Assembly: GCF_007990265.1 (NCBI RefSeq)
Contig: NZ_BJWH01000024.1
Coordinates: 1 to 61,263 of the forward strand
Length of the DNA stretch: 61,263 bases
Source of the DNA: Cellulomonas terrae
Lineage (GTDB): Bacteria; Actinomycetota; Actinomycetes; Actinomycetales; Cellulomonadaceae
Reading direction: 5' to 3'
Numbering within the stretch: position 1 is the first letter of the stretch; each line of letters begins with the position of its first letter. The position numbers and the translations under genes were made by a program. Below, piece after piece: positions 55,588 through 61,263 of this stretch. The notes under the pieces were generated by a model. It made no database searches. It was not told the DNA's origin and was given only the letters and a program-made list of their open reading frames with translations.

Positions 55588-56586
55588 TCAGCGGCGCAGC
55601 GCGTACGCGACGCCGTCGGTGAGGGACAGCCCGGCCCCGCGAGCGAGCGCCGCGGCGAGCGCGTCCGGGCCGAGGGCGGCGGCCACCTCGGCGAGCGACG
55701 CGTCGTGCTGCTCGCGCTCGTCGGGGGGCCACTGGCCGCCCGCGCGCCGGAGCATCTCCGCCGCCGCGCCGAGCAGGGTGGCCGCGCGCTCGTGGTCGCC
55801 CGCGGCCGCGGTCACCGCGGCGAGGCCGTTGACGGTCCAGGCGATCATCATCTCCTCGCCGCGGGACGCGCTGACCTGCAGCGCCTCCAGGGAGAGCTGC
55901 TCGGCGCGCTCCAGGTTGCCGAGGCGTCGCTCGACCATGCTGAGGTTGGCTGACTCCGTCCAGACGACGAACTCGTCGCCCGACGTCCGACCCATCGCCA
56001 GCCGCGCTGACATGGCCTCGCGCGCCCCCTCCAGGTCACCCGACATCTGCAGCGCCACGCCCAGCACGTGCAGGGTGCTCGACCGCCCGGGGTCGCTGTC
56101 CGGACGTCCCTCGGTGACCGCCAGCGCCTGACGCAGCAGACGCACGGCGGCGTCCACGTCCGTGCTCAGCGCCACGCGCGCGGAGCCGGCGAGGGCGAGC
56201 GCCTGGAGCGAGCGGTCTCCGGCGGTCTCGGCCAGCGCGAGGGCACTGCGGAACCGCTGTTCGGCGACCTCGTACCGACCGGCGAAGAAGACGAGGTAGC
56301 CGTGGTCGTAGAGTGCCCGCGCCGAGGCGTCGCCGGTTCCCAGGGCCCGCTCGAACCAGGTGTCGCCGTCGTCGATCCGCGCCGACGCGATCCAGAACGG
56401 CACGAGCGCCGACGCCAGCCGGTAGGCCGCGTCCCTCTGCCCGACGGCCAGGTGCCAGTCGATCGCCTCGAGCAGCTCGGGGTAGCGGTCCTCCACCTGA
56501 CGGTTCGCGAGCGGATCCTGGCGTCGAGCACGCGCCCGCGCGTCCTCGGCGACCTCCAGCAGAGCGGCGGCAGCGGCGGCGTCCAC
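55588..56586 (-). CDS. TPR-repeat protein resembling the C-terminal half of a LuxR/MalT-type regulator
   Basis: 332 aa made almost entirely of helical tetratricopeptide-like repeats (several ARALYDHGYLVFFAGRYEVAEQRFRSALALAE-like units between residues 85 and 285). It ends RAALLGAA-like (ATLLGAAAEMLRRAGGQWPPDEREQHDASLAEVAAALG), which is how AfsR/MalT/LuxR-type STAND regulators often finish. The NTPase and DNA-binding domains that normally precede or follow are absent. It is either a free TPR adaptor or the remnant of a larger regulator. Start GTG at 56586. The gene converges on abfA with a 4-base gap. Confidence 0.7.
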   Translation of the reverse strand: MDAAAAAALLEVAEDARARARRQDPLANRQVEDRYPELLEAIDWHLAVGQRDAAYRLASALVPFWIASARIDDGDTWFERALGTGDASARALYDHGYLVFFAGRYEVAEQRFRSALALAETAGDRSLQALALAGSARVALSTDVDAAVRLLRQALAVTEGRPDSDPGRSSTLHVLGVALQMSGDLEGAREAMSARLAMGRTSGDEFVVWTESANLSMVERRLGNLERAEQLSLEALQVSASRGEEMMIAWTVNGLAAVTAAAGDHERAATLLGAAAEMLRRAGGQWPPDEREQHDASLAEVAAALGPDALAAALARGAGLSLTDGVAYALRR

Positions 56587-56634
56587 GATCGGAGCCTAGG
56601 AGCGCGCGGAACCGGGCGCCATCGTCGCTGCCCG

Positions 56635-57498
56635 TCAGGGAGCGAGCTCGTCGAGGAGCGTGGGTAGCTCGTCCGGGAGCTCGCGTGCGAGGTAGCCGAG
56701 GCGGCCGACGCGGGTGGCGAGCCGGTCGCCGGCTGCCGCGTGCAGGTGGGTCGCCCAGCACGCCGCCTGCGCGAGGTCGGCTCCTCGGGCCAGGATCCCG
56801 ACGAGCGACCCCGCCAGGACGTCACCGCTGCCGGAGGTGGCGAGGCCCGGCATGCCGGTCGACACCTCCCACCGACGTCCGTCCGGCGCAGCGACCTGGC
56901 CCTGGCAGGAGACGACCGCGTCGTACCTCGTGGCGATGCGCGCGCACGTCCGGTCGTCGATCTCGTCGACGCCGAGCAGGAGCGCGGCCTCCTTCGGGTT
57001 GGGCGTCAGGACCAGTCGTCCCGCGAGCCGTCCGGCGACCTCGGGGACCCGGGGGAGGACCCCCAGGGCGTAGGCGTCGAGCAGCACGGGGACCTTGCGG
57101 GGAGCCGTGTCGCTGAGTGCATCGAGCAGGGCGATCGTCCGTTCGGGATCGTCGAGGCCGGGGCCGACGAGCACGGCGTCGGCGGTCGCAAGGGCGTCCT
57201 CGACCCCGTCGATCCCCGTGCCGTCCGGGGAGCCGTCCTCGGTCTCCGGCAGCCCGAGCACCCCGGCCTCCGGGACCGCGACCGCCAACGGGACGGCGAC
57301 CGAGCGCGCCACCGCCAGGGTGAGCCTCCCCGCGCCGACCCGCAGCGCCGTGACGCCGGCGAGGAGCGCGGCGCCGGGTGTGGCACGGGACCCGCCGACG
57401 ACCACCACCTGTCCGCGGCCGTACTTCGACGTGGCGTCCGCCGGCAGGGGCCAGTCGCGCAGCAGCGCGGGGGTGAGGGGCTCAGTGCGGGAAGGCAT
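56635..57498 (-). CDS. nnrD: ADP-dependent NAD(P)H-hydrate dehydratase
   Basis: 287-aa ribokinase-fold repair enzyme that dehydrates damaged NAD(P)H hydrates using ADP. Motifs: KYGRGQVVVVGGSRATPGAA (about 24-43), LVLTPNPKEAALLL and the catalytic-site GLATSGSGDVLAGSLVG near residue 225. Its usual partner, the NnrE epimerase domain (often fused), is not in this window. Start ATG at 57498 lies inside the 3-prime end of the phosphatase gene (17-bp overlap), so the two are translationally coupled. Confidence 0.93.
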   Translation of the reverse strand: MPSRTEPLTPALLRDWPLPADATSKYGRGQVVVVGGSRATPGAALLAGVTALRVGAGRLTLAVARSVAVPLAVAVPEAGVLGLPETEDGSPDGTGIDGVEDALATADAVLVGPGLDDPERTIALLDALSDTAPRKVPVLLDAYALGVLPRVPEVAGRLAGRLVLTPNPKEAALLLGVDEIDDRTCARIATRYDAVVSCQGQVAAPDGRRWEVSTGMPGLATSGSGDVLAGSLVGILARGADLAQAACWATHLHAAAGDRLATRVGRLGYLARELPDELPTLLDELAP

Positions 57499-58249
57499 CG
57501 CGATCCCCTGCGTGCGTGGTCACCGGGGCGCCCTCGCGCTCGAGGTGGTCGTCCTCGTTGAACGCCGCGAGCGTCCAGGGCGCACCCGCCGACGTCCGCA
57601 CGAGCCGGGTGACGGCGGCATTGCGCACCGGGGTGCGACGCGCGAGGTCGAGCACCTCCTCCTCCACCAGCGACTCACAGACGTAGCGGATGGTCATGAT
57701 GACGGCGTCGTGCGCCACGACCAGCACCCGCCGTCCGCTCTCCGCACGGTCCAGGTCCGCGAGGAACGCACGCACGCGCAACGCGAGGTCCGCCCACGAC
57801 TCCCCGCCCGGGGGGCGGTAGTAGAACTTGCCGAGGTGGCGTCGACGGGCAGCCTCGGCCGGGTACCGGGCGTCGACGCCGGTCGTGGTGAGCAGGTCCA
57901 GGATCCCCAGCTCCCGGTCGCGCAGCCGCTCGTCGAGGCGGAGAGCCAGCGTCGAGCCCGCGGCCTGCGTCGCGATCGTCGCCGTCTGCACCGCCCGCGC
58001 GTACGGGGAGCACCACACGACCTCGGGGGTGGTGCCGTCGGGCTGGTCGCGCAGCCATGCCCCCAGCGCCTCAGCCTGCTCCGCACCCCGCGAGGACAGA
58101 GGCGTGTCGGCGTCGCGGGTCTCCAGGTCGATGACCTCGAGCCCTGCGCGCTCGGCCTCGGCCGCGGCGACGTTGCCGACGCTCTCGCCGTGCCGGACGA
58201 GCATGAGGTGGGCGACGCCCGCGACCTCTGCGGTCGTCTCGGTGCTCAC
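57482..58249 (-). CDS. Histidine phosphatase family protein
   Basis: 255 aa of the phosphoglycerate-mutase-like superfamily. The phosphohistidine motif is LVRHGES (17-23, His20), with the paired Arg in WCSPYARAVQT, an acid/base Glu region RDRELG, and the second His in LVVAHDAVIM. It hydrolyses phosphate esters through a phosphohistidine; the substrate is unknown. Its GTG start overlaps the stop of the 48-aa gene upstream (GTGA) and its end overlaps nnrD, forming a tightly packed three-gene operon. Confidence 0.92.
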   Translation of the reverse strand: MSTETTAEVAGVAHLMLVRHGESVGNVAAAEAERAGLEVIDLETRDADTPLSSRGAEQAEALGAWLRDQPDGTTPEVVWCSPYARAVQTATIATQAAGSTLALRLDERLRDRELGILDLLTTTGVDARYPAEAARRRHLGKFYYRPPGGESWADLALRVRAFLADLDRAESGRRVLVVAHDAVIMTIRYVCESLVEEEVLDLARRTPVRNAAVTRLVRTSAGAPWTLAAFNEDDHLEREGAPVTTHAGDRDAFPH

Positions 58250-58392
58250 GCCGGGTCAGCGCCGGTGGGGTCCGTCGGGTAGATGCGGCGCGCCGGGACG
58301 TCCTGGTTGTCGCCCTGGACCGGCTGCCCCTCCTCGGGCGTGGTGTCGGGCAGAGGCGTGACGTCGTCCGGGTTCGTCGGGGTCTCGGTCAT
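58246..58392 (-). CDS. Small acidic Pro-rich protein, 48 aa
   Basis: ATG at 58392 to TGA at 58248-58246: 48 residues starting MTETPTNPDDVTPLP and ending ARRIYPTDPTGADPA. It is acidic, Pro/Thr/Asp-rich and probably disordered; no family recognised. Support: GGAGGAG about 10 bases upstream of the ATG, genome-like codon use, and a GTGA overlap with the phosphatase gene. It is the first gene of the 48-aa/phosphatase/nnrD operon and was too short for standard calling. Confidence 0.65.
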   Translation of the reverse strand: MTETPTNPDDVTPLPDTTPEEGQPVQGDNQDVPARRIYPTDPTGADPA

Positions 58393-58592
58393 GCGCGATC
58401 CACTCCTCCATGCTGGCCCGCTTCGCGGCGGGGTGAGGCATGGCCGTTTCTGGACCTCAGGCCAGCGTAGGGAGGCTCGGCGGTGCGCGCGACAGCACCG
58501 CTGACGCCGGCGTCGGCGTCGAGCTGTGGTGTCCCGGGGGGTGCACCCGGTTCAGGACCCGCCGCCCCGCGGCCTCCTCCGCAGTGCCCGGA

Positions 58593-58613
58593 CGCTCTGG
58601 GAACGCCAGAGCG
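58593..58613 (-). terminator. Hairpin downstream of the alcohol dehydrogenase
   Basis: CGCTCTGG (58593-58600) and CCAGAGCG (58606-58613), a perfect 8-bp stem with a 5-nt loop, 39 bases beyond the stop of the minus-strand dehydrogenase. A modest terminator candidate. The stretch 58393-58592 shows nothing else I can support. Confidence 0.45.
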
Positions 58614-58652
58614 CACGGAGATCGGCGAGCACGCCCGCGAGCCGGCGCCGCC

Positions 58653-59851
<1,199 letters not shown>

Positions 59852-60217
59852 GGGATCTCCTCGTCGAGGACGTGCGGCCGCGCAGTGACATGGCGCAGGC
59901 GCGGTGTCGTGCTCGGCCTGCCGTCGAGGGGGTGTCGCGCGTGCGCCGCGAGGGGTCGGCGCCGCTTGCTCCGCGCCGACCTGACGCTAACTCCGCGACC
60001 GCTACGGCCGCACGCCGAGTCAGGGCAGCGACCACCAGCGGTGCTGCTCGTCGTCCGGTGCGCAGCCGATCCTTCCTTGCGTCCGCGAGCGGCCCCGTCT
60101 CGCCGCAGTCCCGGATCTCCGGCCGACGACGGTCTGTCCGGGATGCCCGAGTTGTCATCCGGTCCTACCCTGCGCGGAGGCGGTCGCCCCGGCCGCCTCA
60201 TCCCTCAGGGAGGCATT
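59852..60217. other. 366-bp intergenic region between divergent genes
   Basis: It separates the dehydrogenase and the protease genes and should hold both promoters. I see no good -35/-10 pair. A 7-bp hairpin GAGGCGG/CCGCCTC (60177-60183 with 60193-60199) lies just ahead of the protease ribosome binding site. No small gene is supported. Confidence 0.4.
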
Positions 60218-61099
60218 GTGCGCAAGATCCTCCTGGCGCTCACAGCGCTGCTCGGCCTGCTCCTCGCGTCGGCGTCACCCGCTGCCGCGATCACGGGCAA
60301 CTACGTCAAGGACGTCGAGCACCCGTACGTCGGCCTGCTCACGACCTTCGACGCGGACGGCGAGTTCGCGGGCCGGTGCTCCGGCTCGCTGCTCACCCCG
60401 ACCGTGTTCCTGACGGCCGGCCACTGCACCGAGGACGTCGCGACCGCTGTCGTGTACTTCCAGCAGGACGCCGGTGTGAACTACGACCCCGAGACCGAGC
60501 TCGACCCGATCACCGGCTACCCCGAGTTCTGCGCCGGCGACACCCTCGGCGTCGTGTGCGCGACGTCCGACGAGACGTACAACTGGGGTTTCGACGACTT
60601 CGTGGGCTTCCCCGACACCAAGGACCTCGGGCTCGTGATCCTCGACCAGCCGATCGCCCTGGCCGAGTACGGCTCGCTGGCCGCGGTCGGTTCGCTCGAC
60701 AGCCTTGCGACGGCGCAGGGCACCAAGGACGTGACCTTCACGGCGAGCGGGTACGGCCTGTCCTACAGCAGCCCGGTCGCGGTCGTGTCGTTCCGGGAGC
60801 GGCTGATGGCGTCCGCCCGCCTGACGAACCTGACCAGCAACAACACCGGCGGGTTCAACCTCCAGACCACCGGCAACGGCAAGGGGAAGGGCGGCACGTG
60901 CTCCGGTGACTCCGGCGGGCCGGTGTTCTACGGCGGGTACACGTCGAACACCATCGTGGCCGTGACGTCGTTCGGGCTGAACTCGTACTGCCGCGGCACC
61001 GACTTCGGCTACCGCGTCGACACGCAGGCGGCGCAGGACTGGATCCGGTCCGTCGTCGGTGACGACGAGTACGCCACGATCGACGTCGTCGCGATCTGA
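60218..61099 (+). CDS. Secreted trypsin-like serine protease (S1)
   Basis: 293 aa. The signal peptide RKILLALTALLGLLLASASPAAA has a probable cleavage after AAA near residue 24. A chymotrypsin-fold protease follows: catalytic His69 in LTAGHC, Asp136 in KDLGLVIL and Ser232 in CSGDSGGP. The Cys pairs expected for disulfides are visible. It is an extracellular endoprotease; the residue determining specificity is not obvious. The GTG at 60218 has GGGAGG 4 bases upstream and gives a clean signal peptide; the upstream in-frame extension is non-coding-like. A strong terminator follows. Confidence 0.93.
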   Translation: MRKILLALTALLGLLLASASPAAAITGNYVKDVEHPYVGLLTTFDADGEFAGRCSGSLLTPTVFLTAGHCTEDVATAVVYFQQDAGVNYDPETELDPITGYPEFCAGDTLGVVCATSDETYNWGFDDFVGFPDTKDLGLVILDQPIALAEYGSLAAVGSLDSLATAQGTKDVTFTASGYGLSYSSPVAVVSFRERLMASARLTNLTSNNTGGFNLQTTGNGKGKGGTCSGDSGGPVFYGGYTSNTIVAVTSFGLNSYCRGTDFGYRVDTQAAQDWIRSVVGDDEYATIDVVAI

Positions 61100-61104
61100 C
61101 GGGA

Positions 61105-61142
61105 CGTCGCGGCCCCCTCCAGCGTCGGAGGGGGCCGCGACG
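61105..61142. terminator. Bidirectional terminator between convergent genes
   Basis: Perfect 16-bp stem (61105-61120 with 61127-61142), 6-nt loop, 5 bases past the protease stop and 33 bases from the end of the convergent partial gene. It can serve both. Confidence 0.88.
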
Positions 61143-61175
61143 ACCACGGCCACCTGCCCGCGTACCGGACCTCAC

Positions 61176-61263
61176 TCACAGCTGCAACGGGTCGGCGGTG
61201 ACGTCGCCGATCGAGACGTCCACGACGACCCGGTCCACAGGCGGGGCACCGGTGCCCAGCGTT
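61176..61263 (-). CDS. C-terminal end of an unidentified protein (partial)
   Basis: The minus strand reads TLGTGAPPVDRVVVDVSI then GDVTADPLQL and a TGA stop at 61178-61176; the rest of the gene lies beyond the window. Codon use is typical of the genome and the reading frame is open to the edge. Twenty-eight residues are too few to assign a family; the alternating hydrophobic pattern suggests a beta-rich end. Confidence 0.55.
   Translation of the reverse strand, partial: TLGTGAPPVDRVVVDVSIGDVTADPLQL

Overview
The window is a high-GC (about 70 percent or more), gene-dense chromosomal segment of an actinobacterium. My best guess is a Cellulomonas-like member of the Cellulomonadaceae. This rests on strong G/C third-position bias, frequent GTG starts with 4-bp GTGA/ATGA overlaps, an Rv2466c-like mycothiol-linked oxidoreductase, an F420-type LLM oxidoreductase, an Eis-like acetyltransferase, a group-II truncated globin and a plant-cell-wall sugar locus with GH39 and GH51 enzymes. 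No insertion sequence, prophage, CRISPR array, rRNA or replication origin was seen. One tRNA, Arg(TCT), is present.

Layout. 0-3.5 kb: a small hypothetical gene, an APC permease, an overlapping lipoprotein plus PKD-like secreted protein pair, and tRNA-Arg. 3.6-13 kb: two paralogous pairs of dynamin-like GTPases (3648-6898 and 9502-12968) flank a single-stranded-DNA-binding protein and the ribosome factor EttA. 13-20 kb: hotdog thioesterase, SDR/DUF2867 protein, type IB topoisomerase, TesB, GlbO, PTS enzyme I and divergent stand-alone PTS EIIB and EIIA proteins. 20-31.4 kb: MscS, prolyl oligopeptidase, MalQ, a truncated P-loop kinase beside a lower-GC unknown gene, PepN, a phytoene-dehydrogenase-like enzyme and an Rv2466c-like protein. 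31.4-40.5 kb: secreted Cys-rich protein, M13 peptidase, RpiB, Eis-like protein, SpoIIE phosphatase, acyltransferase-SGNH protein, ATL repair protein and LLM oxidoreductase. 40.5-43 kb: GntR regulator with a perfect palindromic operator, then cysK-cysE preceded by a cysteine-rich leader peptide and nested hairpins. 43-46 kb: VOC and HTH_42 proteins, a compact structured transcript with nested tiny reading frames, and a GH25 lysozyme.

46-55.6 kb is an arabinoxylo-oligosaccharide locus: LacI-1, a divergent GH39 beta-xylosidase, a two-permease ABC importer with a lipoprotein binding protein (no ATPase), LacI-2 and a GH51 arabinofuranosidase. Each LacI has a different, readable palindromic operator, and the importer promoter overlaps one of them. 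55.6-61.3 kb: a TPR protein, a small-ORF/phosphatase/NnrD operon, a frameshifted zinc alcohol dehydrogenase, a secreted trypsin-like protease and the end of a partial gene.

The strongest candidate for an undescribed element is the cysteine leader/attenuator upstream of cysK (42.65-42.86 kb). Next are the structured unit at 44.59-44.88 kb and the duplicated GTPase pairs around ssb-ettA. All functional calls come from reading translated sequence and recognising motifs; no database search was run.
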